Source: Clostridia bacterium (lineage in GTDB: Bacteria; Bacillota_A; Clostridia; Oscillospirales; CAG-272). From it: a DNA stretch of 15,646 bases. The stretch is taken from NCBI GenBank assembly GCA_017631775.1, contig JAGBSQ010000191.1:1-15646 (forward strand). The letters are read 5' to 3'. The notes under the pieces were generated by a model that did no database searches, was not told where the DNA came from, and worked only from the letters and a program-made list of their open reading frames with translations. The position numbers and the translations under genes are program-made. Shown here piece by piece: positions 1 through 8,022 of the stretch (the stretch's first letter is position 1; the number at the start of each line of letters is the position of its first letter).

Positions 1-2
1 CA

Positions 3-1676
3 ACAGAAAACACCACCCCCGAGGAGACAACGCCCCCCGAGGAGGCAGAGGATTTGCCCCCTGCCCTGTTAGAGGGAAACGTTCTCAACCGCGTTTGTGT
101 AACGTCGGGCGAGAGTGAGAGCGAGGTCTTTGCCGCAAAAGAGCTGACCTCTTATCTCTCCAAAAAAGGCATCACCGCGGGCGAGGGCGGCTTCCCCGTT
201 TCCATCTACATTGACGAAACCCTCGGCAAGGAATGCTTCTCCATCGATGCGACCGTTTCGGGCGAGAACCCCTGTATGACCATTGTTGGCGGTGACGGCC
301 ACGGCGTTCTTTACGGCGTTTATAAATTTCTTGAAGAATACGCAGGTGTTCGTTATTTTATGCCCGACCTTGAAAAGATCTATGACGGTGACGTCGTTCT
401 TAAGGATGGCAATCTGCTCTCCTATACCCCTTACTTTGAATCTCGCAGACTCAACTGGAACTGCATAACCAAAAGCGCTATGTGGTGCTCCAAGCAAGGC
501 ATCAACGGTCACGACGGCATTTTGACAAGTGACAAGTTTGGCGGAAAAGAGGTTTATGCAAGCGGCTTGTTTGTTCACACACTTGGAAAACTGACCGAAA
601 CAGGCGGTGCGGCTTCTCCCAATCCTTGCCTGTCAAGCGAAGAAAACTATCAAAAGGTTCTCAAAAACGTACGAGAAATCTTAGAAAAAGATCCTACTGT
701 TGATATTGTTTCTATTTCGCAAAACGATAACAACGAATATTGCACCTGTTCAAAATGCGCCGCCGTTGACAAAGAAGAAGGAAGTCCTTCCGGTTTGATG
801 CTCCGCTTTGTCAATCGCATTGCAGAGGAACTCGAAGCAGACTACCCCAACCTTGTAATTGATACATTGGCTTATAACTACACGCAAAAGCCTCCTAAAA
901 TCACCACTCCGCGTCACAACGTGTGCGTGCGCGTTTGCTCTATTCGTTGCTGCTTTATGCACCCCTTGACCGAGTGCCCCGACGCGCCCGGCCCCAACGG
1001 TGAAACTTGGACGAGAACTTCCACTTTTGTAAAAGACTTGGAAGCTTGGGGCAAGATCTGCAACCGCATCTATATCTGGGATTACACTACAAACTTCCGC
1101 TATTACGTTCCCACCTATGCAAACTTTGGCGCCCTGCGCGAGAATATGCAGTTTTACTATGAGAACGGTGCGCGCGGAATGTTCCCGCAAGGCAATAGCC
1201 AATCGGTTTCGGGTGAGTTTGGTGAGCTCCGCGCTTACCTCCTTGCCAAGCTGATGTGGAACCCCTACATGACCGAGGAAGAATACTACCGCCACATGGA
1301 TGAGTTCCTGGAAGCCTACTACGGTGAGGGCTGGGAATACATTCGCAAATACATCGACAAAACCACAGAGTTTGCATCTAACAGCTGTATGTTCATTTAC
1401 GAATCCCCCTTTGAGGGCGTCACCGAAGAAGAATACCGCGCCAACGAAGAAGATTTTGAGGCTTGGTGGTCGGCAGCCGAAGAGCTTGCAGGCGACCGTG
1501 CAAGATTCGTCAGACGTTCTCGCTTGCAATGGCGCTACATCAAGCTCCTCCTCCACCCCAACGAGGTGGATGAAATAGCACTCAACTCCGACATCACATT
1601 TTATAATATTCGGTGGGCTGAAAACAACGCCTACAACAAACCTCCCCGCGATCTCTTTCCCTCTTATTTTTCATAA
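3..1676 (+). CDS. DUF4838-family protein, probably secreted (5' end outside window)
   Basis: The reading frame is open to the left edge and ends at TAA (1674-1676), giving 557 visible residues. The first visible residues are a Thr/Pro/Glu linker (TENTTPEETTPPEE), the kind that follows a lipoprotein or secretion signal in Clostridia, so the true start and signal lie upstream. A TTG at 54 has a GGAGG eight bases before it and is a possible but less likely start. The body matches the DUF4838 family: a GH67/GH20-type N-terminal domain (VLYGVYKFLEEYAGVRYF), GLFVHTLG, then SQNDNNEYCTCSKC with a CxCxxC cluster (nt 741-758), and a second Cys/His cluster CSIRCCFMHP (about 934-963). DUF4838 proteins sit in glycan-degradation loci and are thought to be glycosidase-like; the reaction is unproven. 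A close paralogue follows after 25 bases. Family assignment is firm; location is inferred. Confidence 0.85.
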   Translation, partial: TENTTPEETTPPEEAEDLPPALLEGNVLNRVCVTSGESESEVFAAKELTSYLSKKGITAGEGGFPVSIYIDETLGKECFSIDATVSGENPCMTIVGGDGHGVLYGVYKFLEEYAGVRYFMPDLEKIYDGDVVLKDGNLLSYTPYFESRRLNWNCITKSAMWCSKQGINGHDGILTSDKFGGKEVYASGLFVHTLGKLTETGGAASPNPCLSSEENYQKVLKNVREILEKDPTVDIVSISQNDNNEYCTCSKCAAVDKEEGSPSGLMLRFVNRIAEELEADYPNLVIDTLAYNYTQKPPKITTPRHNVCVRVCSIRCCFMHPLTECPDAPGPNGETWTRTSTFVKDLEAWGKICNRIYIWDYTTNFRYYVPTYANFGALRENMQFYYENGARGMFPQGNSQSVSGEFGELRAYLLAKLMWNPYMTEEEYYRHMDEFLEAYYGEGWEYIRKYIDKTTEFASNSCMFIYESPFEGVTEEEYRANEEDFEAWWSAAEELAGDRARFVRRSRLQWRYIKLLLHPNEVDEIALNSDITFYNIRWAENNAYNKPPRDLFPSYFS

Positions 1677-1701
1677 AGAACCATAAAAAGGAGACAACAC
1701 C

Positions 1702-3297
1702 ATGAGCATTACTCTCAAAAACGTTTCTATTCTCACAGGCAATACCGACACCGAGATCTATGCCAAAGAGGAGCTGCAAAAATATTTGGAAGCCAAGGGC
1801 GTAACCGTCACTGAGGGCGGCTACCCCATCACCATCACCTACGATAACACACTCTCGCGAAACGACGGTTTTCGCGTCAGCGCAACCCAAGAGGGCATGA
1901 CCATTGCAGGCGGCACCGAGCATGCTGTTCTCTATGGCGTTTATAAATTCCTTGAGGAATATGCAGGCGTTCGTTACTTTTTGCCGCGCCTTGAAAAAAT
2001 CCCCGCAGGCGACATCACCTTTGACGAGGGCGTCCTCATTGATTTTGCCCCCACTTTTGAATCCCGTCAAATCAACTGGAATGCTGTTGCACACAGCGCC
2101 GAATGGTGCACCAAGCAAGGCATTAACAACTGTGATGCCGACATGAGCGGCAAGTTTGGCGGCAAATGGAGCTACGGTGGCTTGTTTGTTCACACCATTG
2201 GTATTTTGACCGAAACCGGCAAGTGGGGCGATGCAAACCCCTGCCTCTGTGACCCCGAAAATCTGAAAAAGGCCATCAAAAACGTTAGAGCCGCTCTTGA
2301 AGCCAATCCCAACACCGATATCGTCTCTGTCTCTCAAAACGATAACAACACCTACTGCAAGTGCGAAAAGTGCCAAGCAGTTGATGCCGAGGAAGGCAGC
2401 CCCTCGGGCAATATGCTCCGCTTTGTTAATGCCATTGCGGAAGACCTCGCAGAGGATTATCCCCACGTGGTTGTAGATACGCTGGCTTACAACTACACAC
2501 AAAAAGCTCCTAAAATCACAAAACCGCATCCCAACGTTTGCATTCGTTTGTGCTCCATTCGTTGCTGCTTTATGCACCCCTTGACCAAATGCCCCAACAA
2601 GAGCGTTTGGACAAGAACCCCTGCCCTTGTGCGCGATATTGTTGAATGGGGCAAGATCTGCAACCGCATCTACATTTGGGACTACACAACCAACTTCAAG
2701 TTCTACGTTCCCACATATGCAAACTTTGGCGCGCTGCGCGAAAACATGCGCTTTTACGTTGACAACCACGTGCGCGGAATGTTCCCCCAAGGCAACAGCC
2801 AATCCATCTCCGGTGAGTTTGGTGAGGTTCGCGCTTACCTCTTAGCAAAACTGATGTGGGATCCCTATATGACCGATGAGGAATACTACCGCCACATGGA
2901 CGAGTTCCTCGAAGCCTACTACGGTGAGGGTTGGACCTACATTCGCAAATACATCGACAAGACCACCGAAATGGCCGCAGGCGGATGCATGAACATTTAC
3001 GAAAATCCCTTTACCGCCATCACAGGTGAGCAATACGGAGAGAACGAGGCAGACTTTGACGAGCTTTGGGCAAAAGCCGAAGAGCTTGCCGACGAGGACA
3101 GAAAAGAGAACGTTCGCCGTTCCGCTTTGCAATGGCAGTACCTCAAGCTTATGCTTCACCCCAGCCTTGAAGGCTCCAAAAAGCTGCTCCACGACGTTAA
3201 GAGCCGCGACATTCTTTGGCTGGAGCGCAAATACGAGGTTGAGGATGCAACCGACCTTTCTCTCTCCCCTGACCATTGGTTTGATTACCGTTATTGA
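1702..3297 (+). CDS. DUF4838-family protein, no signal peptide
   Basis: Complete 531-aa gene with an AAAGGAGA ribosome binding site before ATG 1702 and a double stop (TGA TGA, 3295-3300). It begins directly in the domain (MSITLKNVSILTG) with no hydrophobic signal, so it is probably cytoplasmic. It aligns with the upstream gene over nearly its whole length, closest in the C-terminal third, which points to tandem duplication. Visible marks: LYGVYKFLEEYAGVRYF (residues 78-93), GLFVHTIG (160-167), SQNDNNTYCKCEKC with C219/C221/C224, and a cluster C280, C284, C288, C289, H292, C297. The upstream copy has about five extra residues just after the last of these cysteines. The N-terminal domain resembles that of alpha-glucuronidases and GH20-like enzymes, so a role in splitting an acidic or amino-sugar oligosaccharide is plausible but inferred. 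It is co-transcribed with the upstream gene and followed by a terminator. Confidence 0.88.
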   Translation: MSITLKNVSILTGNTDTEIYAKEELQKYLEAKGVTVTEGGYPITITYDNTLSRNDGFRVSATQEGMTIAGGTEHAVLYGVYKFLEEYAGVRYFLPRLEKIPAGDITFDEGVLIDFAPTFESRQINWNAVAHSAEWCTKQGINNCDADMSGKFGGKWSYGGLFVHTIGILTETGKWGDANPCLCDPENLKKAIKNVRAALEANPNTDIVSVSQNDNNTYCKCEKCQAVDAEEGSPSGNMLRFVNAIAEDLAEDYPHVVVDTLAYNYTQKAPKITKPHPNVCIRLCSIRCCFMHPLTKCPNKSVWTRTPALVRDIVEWGKICNRIYIWDYTTNFKFYVPTYANFGALRENMRFYVDNHVRGMFPQGNSQSISGEFGEVRAYLLAKLMWDPYMTDEEYYRHMDEFLEAYYGEGWTYIRKYIDKTTEMAAGGCMNIYENPFTAITGEQYGENEADFDELWAKAEELADEDRKENVRRSALQWQYLKLMLHPSLEGSKKLLHDVKSRDILWLERKYEVEDATDLSLSPDHWFDYRY

Positions 3298-3311
3298 TGA
3301 TATACAACAAA

Positions 3312-3343
3312 GGAGCCGTCCTTTTGGACGGCTCCTCTTTTTT
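3312..3343 (+). terminator. Rho-independent terminator of the DUF4838 operon, probably bidirectional
   Basis: A perfect 10-bp stem (GGAGCCGTCC / GGACGGCTCC, 3312-3321 and 3326-3335) with a TTTT loop is followed by a run of six T on the plus strand. It lies between convergent genes, 14 bases after the DUF4838 stop and 14 bases past the MBL gene's stop. The minus-strand side has a weaker T tract, so it should work best for the plus strand. Confidence 0.92.
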
Positions 3344-3349
3344 GTTCTT

Positions 3350-6300
3350 TTATTTGTTTGCGGCAAACCAATCGTAAAGCTCTTCGTTGAGGTCTACGGT
3401 GATCTTGCCATCCTTAAAGGTCATAATGGTTACCATCGGGTCGGTCTCGCTGCAATGGATGTAAGTAATACGTCCTTGACCGTTATCGATGATGTTGTAA
3501 CCGTTGTAACCAAGGAGTGTATCATCCTTGATAGTTCCGTTAAGAATGCCGCTTACAAAGGTGTTCCAAGCTGCTTGGTCAACACCGCGATCGTCATCCT
3601 CTGCATTGATTACAAAGGATGCTTGCTTGCCGGTGTAGCCCCAACCGCAAATAACAGACCAACGTCCGCTTCTTACGTTCGGCTTTGCTACGCCCATGGG
3701 CAGGAATGCATACTCAGCGGTTGCATTCTCGTAAATCACCTTCATGTTTCTCCACTCGTGGCCCTCGTTGATTTGGGTGTTGAGACCGTGGTGAGAAATT
3801 TGAACGATGTTGGAATTGAACGCGGAAGTTTCGTAATACTTAACCGTTGCGGTGGAAGGATGCTCGCCCGAGTCACCCATAAAGAGTGCGCCCTCTACGC
3901 CGCCACCGGTCACTCTGAAGATGATGCCGGAATCGTTATAATCCGGAATAGGATCGGTGTGCGACCAAATAAAGTCGGGGGTGTGGAACATATCAACCTC
4001 TGCATTGCCAAAGTAGTAGGTAAGGCCTGCGCGAGGATTGATGTAGTTTGCATTGGGATAGGTGGTTTTGCAAAGCTCGTGGAATGCTTCCTCACCTGCA
4101 TAACCCGCGCCCGTGGGAGAGATCTCCTTGTTGATGGGCAACTGATATACAAAGTTCTTAACGTCAACCTTTTGGCTGTAAGAGGGGAAGAAGAATGCGG
4201 TAGCGCCGTTGTGGTCGCCGTGACCGTGAGTAAAGATCCAAGCCTCAACTACGTACTTGCCGTTTGCATCCTTTGCAATATCCAAGGAAACCAAGGATTT
4301 GTAAATGTTGTCGGCATTGCTTTGGTAGTAGAAGCCACCGTCAATGATGATTGCGTGACCGTTGGAAAGCTTAAAGATGTAGCACAAACCAATGTTGGGG
4401 TTGTTTTCGGTGCTGCTTTGGTTGCCGGGTTCGGGAACGTCAACGCCAACCTGTGCAACGATCAATTCACCCGTGCCGGTTTCGGCGTTGGGGGTAAGAG
4501 GTGCGGTTGCGGTCTCTTGGATGGTGTCGTAAGCCACACGGAGATCGCGAGATTCCTCAAACCAATAAAGGGTAACCAAGCTTGTGCCCTTTTGGAGGAG
4601 AATGGTTTCAAACTTTGCGCCCTCGATCATGGTAACGTCCAAAACCTTGTAGCCGTCTGCAATCAGAGGAGCGGTAAAGATCTCAACGGAGTTTACGTTG
4701 GTGTAAATCTCCATATCGGAGTTGAAGGTGCTTTCAAACTCATCGATCTTGGTGGGCTCTGCGAGCCATTCGTAAAGCTCTCTGTTTTCAACAACGGTAA
4801 CTTCGCCACCTGCAAAGGAGAATACTGTTACCATAGGAGCCTTATCGCGAGAGGAGATGTAGGTAATGCGGCCTGCACCGTTATCGATCATATTAATACC
4901 GTTGTAGCCGTAAAGTGTTTTGTAATTGCCAAGGTTGTACTTGGTTTCCATCAAGTTAGAACCGGTTTCAACGTCCGAAATAAAGCAGTTGAAAACGTCA
5001 GCGTTAAAATATTTGGTCGAGAAAGGTGCATTGTCTTTGTTAACAACAAAGCTCATGTGATATCCGCTGTGCGGGTATTGGAAGAGTACGGAGTAACGGC
5101 CGTTTCTGTTATCCTTTTCGTTGGTTTCGCCCATAGGGAGAACTACCAAATTGGTTCCGGTTGCCTCATAGATGTTGCCTACGTATTCCCACTCGTTGCC
5201 GGTTGCGCCATCTTGGGTGGTCAAGCCGTGGTGGGTGATTTGGAGGAGTCCGTTCTTGAAAGTGGATTCTTCAAACAGGTTCCAAGAGGTCTTTGCAGCT
5301 TCTTCGCCTGCGTCGCCAAAGCACAAGAAACCTGTGCCGCCACCGCGAACACTAAAGATAAGGCTTGTATCGTTGTAATAGGTGATCTTCTTATCAAGCG
5401 ACCAAAGCATATCGGGTGTGTAGAGCATATTGATGGTCGCATTACCAAAGTAGTAGTTCAGACCCATTTTGGGGTTGATGTAGGTAGCGTTGGGATAGGT
5501 TGCCTTGCAAAGTTCAAAGAATGCTTCCTCGCCTGCAACACCTGCACCGGTAGCAGAAACGTCACCGTTAGAGGGGATTTGATACAAGAAATTGAGAACG
5601 TTTACCTTCTTTGCGTAATTTTCTGCAAACGCGTTCATTACACCGTTGTGGTCACTGTGACCGTGGGTAAAGATCCAAGCTTCAATAATGTACTGTCCTT
5701 TTGCGTTTCTTGCAACGTTCAATTTAGAAAGCGTGTTGTAAATGTTTTCGGCACACTTTATATTGTTTGCACCGCCGTCAATGACAATGGCATTGCCATT
5801 GGAAAGCTTTACAACGTAGCACAAACCAATCATCGGGTTGTCGCTCTCGTCAACTCTTTCAACACCAATTTGAACAAAAGTCAACTCTCCTGTGTTCGTC
5901 ATTTTGTTGGGAACAAGAGAAGAAAGAACGTTTTCGTCGAGTTTTTCAAAAAGGATGCGCGCTTCATTCTCGGTGGGCTTCCAATAAACGGTTGCGAGTT
6001 CCATGCCGTTGGTAAAGAGCAAGGTTTCAAACTTTGCACCCTCTACCATGTTGACCTCAACAGCTTCAAATCCACGGGTCGTGAAAGCGGCAATAATGCT
6101 TGCCTTGCTGCTGATGCCGGCAAGAACAACCTCTTGAACGCCAAAGGTGCTCTCAAACATCTTTGCTTCGGGGTTGATAGCCGCAATTACGTCAGCGGTG
6201 TTGTGCTCGGGGAGCTTGAGCCACTCGTCAAGCTTCTCGTTCTTCTTAACGGTGATCTCACCGTTTGCAAATTGGAATACGGTTGCCATTTCCGTCTTAT

Positions 6301-7864
6301 CGGCACAAGAGATGTAGGTAATGATGCCTGCACCGTTATCGATCATGTTGATGCCGTTGTAGCCATGCAAAGATTTTACGTTTCCAAATGCAGCGGACAT
6401 TTCAGCAAGATAGTTATGACCTGTTTCCATAGTGGCAACCAAACGGTTAAGCAACTCACGTGCGAAGTAGCCGTTGGATGTGGGCGCATCACCTAGACGA
6501 ACGATATAGGTCATTTGATTCTTTTTGTTGTAGGGGTAATCGAAGAGAATAGACCAACGTCCGTTAGATTGCTTCATATCGGTTCCGTCTTCGATTCGAG
6601 CACCCAAGGGGAGAGCTACCGTTGTAGCGCCGGTTGCCTCGTAGATCTTTTTGAGATTATCCCAAGTCCAAGCCTTGTCACCGGCACCGGTGCTCATACC
6701 GTGGTGAGAAAGCTGGAAGATACCGCTCTCAAAGGAGAACGCCTCAAACAAGCTCCATGCTCTTGCGGCTGCGGCGTCACCTGCATCGCCCATGCAGAGG
6801 AATGCAGTGTCGCCACCCGATACCTTGAAGATCATGCTGTTGTTGTTGTAGTAATCAAGCTTGCTCTCGGGGTTCCAAATAACATCGGGCGTGTAGAGCA
6901 TGCTAACGGTTGCATTGCCGAAGTAGTAGTTAAGACCTACGTGAGGATTGAGAACTACTGCACCGGGGAATGCTTTAGCTGCGGTTTCAAAGAAGCTTAC
7001 TTCACCGTAAGCGCCTGCCTTGCCAACGTCAACAGAAAGTGCCTCGTTGGTGGGAATTTGGTAGAGAACGTAAGAAACGGCTACCTTGTTTGCATATTGC
7101 TCGGAGAAAGGATAAACAACGCCGGAGTGGTCGCCGTGAACGTGGGTGAAGATCCACGCTTCAATAACGTACTTGCCTTCTTCGTTCTTTGCAATATCCA
7201 ATTTTGCCAACGCGTTGTAAACGTTTTCGCCGCATTTTTCGTTAGAAAAACCGCCGTCGATAATGAGCGCGTTGCCGTTGGAAAGCTTAAATACGTAGCA
7301 CATGCCAATGTTGGGGTTGTCGGTCTCGCTGACACGCTCAACACCGATTTGAACCATGGTCAAGGTTCCGCCACCGGTGGTTGCGGTTTTTTGCAGGGGG
7401 GCAAGAGCAGCTGCATCAACCTCTTCCCAAGTAACGCGCGCTTCCTTTTGAGATGCGATCCAATAAAGCGTAACAAGCTCGTTGTCCTTGATCAAAAGAA
7501 CGGTCTCAAGCTTTGCGCCTTCAACTGCCTCGGTGTTAACCTGCGCATAACCCTCTGCTTGGAACGCGCCAAGAACGGTATCAAAGCTTTCGAGGTTTGC
7601 AAAAATTGCCTCTTTGCAGTTTGCGGTGGTTTCAAAGGTTTGTGTGGGGTTCAGTTCACCAACAATCTCTTCTGCCATTTTGGGCGTGGGAGGAACGATG
7701 GGGTCCTGAACGGGGGTGGTCTCCTCGGGTGTGGTTGCCTCTGGGGTCGTGCCCTCGGGTGCGGTTGTCTCGGCTGTGGTCTCTTGGGGATTTTTGATGA
7801 GATTGCAAGAAACCATGGTTGCGAGCATAACCAGTGTCAGAAACAGTGCAAGAAATCTTTTCAT
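3350..7864 (-). CDS. Lipoprotein with three tandem metallo-beta-lactamase-fold modules
   Basis: 1504 aa. ATG at 7864 is chosen because an AGGAAAG site precedes it and the protein then starts with a lipoprotein signal, MKRFLALFLTLVMLATMVSC (lipid Cys 20), and a TTPEETTP linker (residues about 28-60). A 57-residue upstream extension is ignored because it spans the promoter. Three homologous modules follow (about 75-550, 566-1034, 1041-1501). Each has an EGAK(L/F)ET...YW domain, an MBL domain and a C-terminal GYNGxNxIDNG domain. All three MBL domains keep HxHxDH (H241-H246, H734-H739, H1213-H1218), a GD motif (D360, D851, D1331) and HHG (H387, H878, H1358). The HxHxDH/GD/HHG pattern resembles the ComEC/Rec2-type MBL branch, so a hydrolase acting at the cell surface is likely; substrate unknown. 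It has its own promoter. The neighbouring glycosidase genes suggest a link to glycan use, but that is only context. Confidence 0.9.
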   Translation of the reverse strand: MKRFLALFLTLVMLATMVSCNLIKNPQETTAETTAPEGTTPEATTPEETTPVQDPIVPPTPKMAEEIVGELNPTQTFETTANCKEAIFANLESFDTVLGAFQAEGYAQVNTEAVEGAKLETVLLIKDNELVTLYWIASQKEARVTWEEVDAAALAPLQKTATTGGGTLTMVQIGVERVSETDNPNIGMCYVFKLSNGNALIIDGGFSNEKCGENVYNALAKLDIAKNEEGKYVIEAWIFTHVHGDHSGVVYPFSEQYANKVAVSYVLYQIPTNEALSVDVGKAGAYGEVSFFETAAKAFPGAVVLNPHVGLNYYFGNATVSMLYTPDVIWNPESKLDYYNNNSMIFKVSGGDTAFLCMGDAGDAAAARAWSLFEAFSFESGIFQLSHHGMSTGAGDKAWTWDNLKKIYEATGATTVALPLGARIEDGTDMKQSNGRWSILFDYPYNKKNQMTYIVRLGDAPTSNGYFARELLNRLVATMETGHNYLAEMSAAFGNVKSLHGYNGINMIDNGAGIITYISCADKTEMATVFQFANGEITVKKNEKLDEWLKLPEHNTADVIAAINPEAKMFESTFGVQEVVLAGISSKASIIAAFTTRGFEAVEVNMVEGAKFETLLFTNGMELATVYWKPTENEARILFEKLDENVLSSLVPNKMTNTGELTFVQIGVERVDESDNPMIGLCYVVKLSNGNAIVIDGGANNIKCAENIYNTLSKLNVARNAKGQYIIEAWIFTHGHSDHNGVMNAFAENYAKKVNVLNFLYQIPSNGDVSATGAGVAGEEAFFELCKATYPNATYINPKMGLNYYFGNATINMLYTPDMLWSLDKKITYYNDTSLIFSVRGGGTGFLCFGDAGEEAAKTSWNLFEESTFKNGLLQITHHGLTTQDGATGNEWEYVGNIYEATGTNLVVLPMGETNEKDNRNGRYSVLFQYPHSGYHMSFVVNKDNAPFSTKYFNADVFNCFISDVETGSNLMETKYNLGNYKTLYGYNGINMIDNGAGRITYISSRDKAPMVTVFSFAGGEVTVVENRELYEWLAEPTKIDEFESTFNSDMEIYTNVNSVEIFTAPLIADGYKVLDVTMIEGAKFETILLQKGTSLVTLYWFEESRDLRVAYDTIQETATAPLTPNAETGTGELIVAQVGVDVPEPGNQSSTENNPNIGLCYIFKLSNGHAIIIDGGFYYQSNADNIYKSLVSLDIAKDANGKYVVEAWIFTHGHGDHNGATAFFFPSYSQKVDVKNFVYQLPINKEISPTGAGYAGEEAFHELCKTTYPNANYINPRAGLTYYFGNAEVDMFHTPDFIWSHTDPIPDYNDSGIIFRVTGGGVEGALFMGDSGEHPSTATVKYYETSAFNSNIVQISHHGLNTQINEGHEWRNMKVIYENATAEYAFLPMGVAKPNVRSGRWSVICGWGYTGKQASFVINAEDDDRGVDQAAWNTFVSGILNGTIKDDTLLGYNGYNIIDNGQGRITYIHCSETDPMVTIMTFKDGKITVDLNEELYDWFAANK
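3353..7642 (-). repeat. Three in-frame tandem copies of a roughly 1.4-kb coding module
   Basis: The copies lie at about 7642-6215, 6169-4763 and 4744-3362. The spacing between equivalent HxHxDH motifs is 493 and then 479 codons. Long stretches also match at the DNA level, for example the CCGTTATCGAT(C/G)AT motif near 6331, 4877 and 3480. The copies have diverged along their length rather than being identical, so the duplications are not very recent. Confidence 0.9.
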
Positions 7865-7913
7865 TTTGATTCTTTCCTTTCCGAAAACTTCCCTTTTTGG
7901 TAGGGTATGCTTT

Positions 7914-7942
7914 ATTATAGCACTCCTCAACAAAATTGTCAA
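7914..7942 (-). promoter_or_regulatory. Sigma-70-type promoter of the MBL lipoprotein gene
   Basis: Read on the minus strand: perfect TTGACA (7937-7942), 17-base spacer, perfect TATAAT (7914-7919). Start of transcription would fall near 7907, giving a leader of about 40 bases to ATG 7864. Confidence 0.9.
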
Positions 7943-7947
7943 TTCTT

Positions 7948-7975
7948 TTATTAAAAAACAAATGTTTTTTAATAA
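7948..7975. promoter_or_regulatory. AT-rich inverted repeat next to the MBL promoter, candidate operator
   Basis: Perfect 12-bp arms TTATTAAAAAAC (7948-7959) and GTTTTTTAATAA (7964-7973 plus AA to 7975) around a 4-base centre. It ends six bases upstream of the -35 box. Its position suits a regulator binding site; it could instead be a weak AT-rich hairpin backing up the GH78 terminator. Only the symmetry is directly seen. Confidence 0.5.
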
Positions 7976-7981
7976 TTTGCA

Positions 7982-8014
7982 CAAAAAAGGCAGGTGCTTT
8001 TTGGTCACCTGCCT
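7982..8014 (-). terminator. Rho-independent terminator of the GH78 gene
   Basis: On the minus strand, a 9-bp stem AGGCAGGTG / CACCTGCCT (8006-8014 with 7988-7996) and 9-base loop is followed by a run of six T. It starts 8 bases after the GH78 stop codon. Confidence 0.9.
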
Positions 8015-8022
8015 AAAACGTT

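Noticed and set aside
1594..2802. 402-codon minus-strand frame opposite the second DUF4838 gene
   Set aside because: Shadow of the sense gene; a similar shadow exists opposite the first copy because the two genes are duplicates.
3026..7903. Very long plus-strand open frames (1156 and 462 codons) opposite the MBL gene
   Set aside because: They lie antisense to a clear gene in its complementary frame. The absence of stops follows from codon use of the sense gene; the translation shows no family motif and begins inside the DUF4838 gene.
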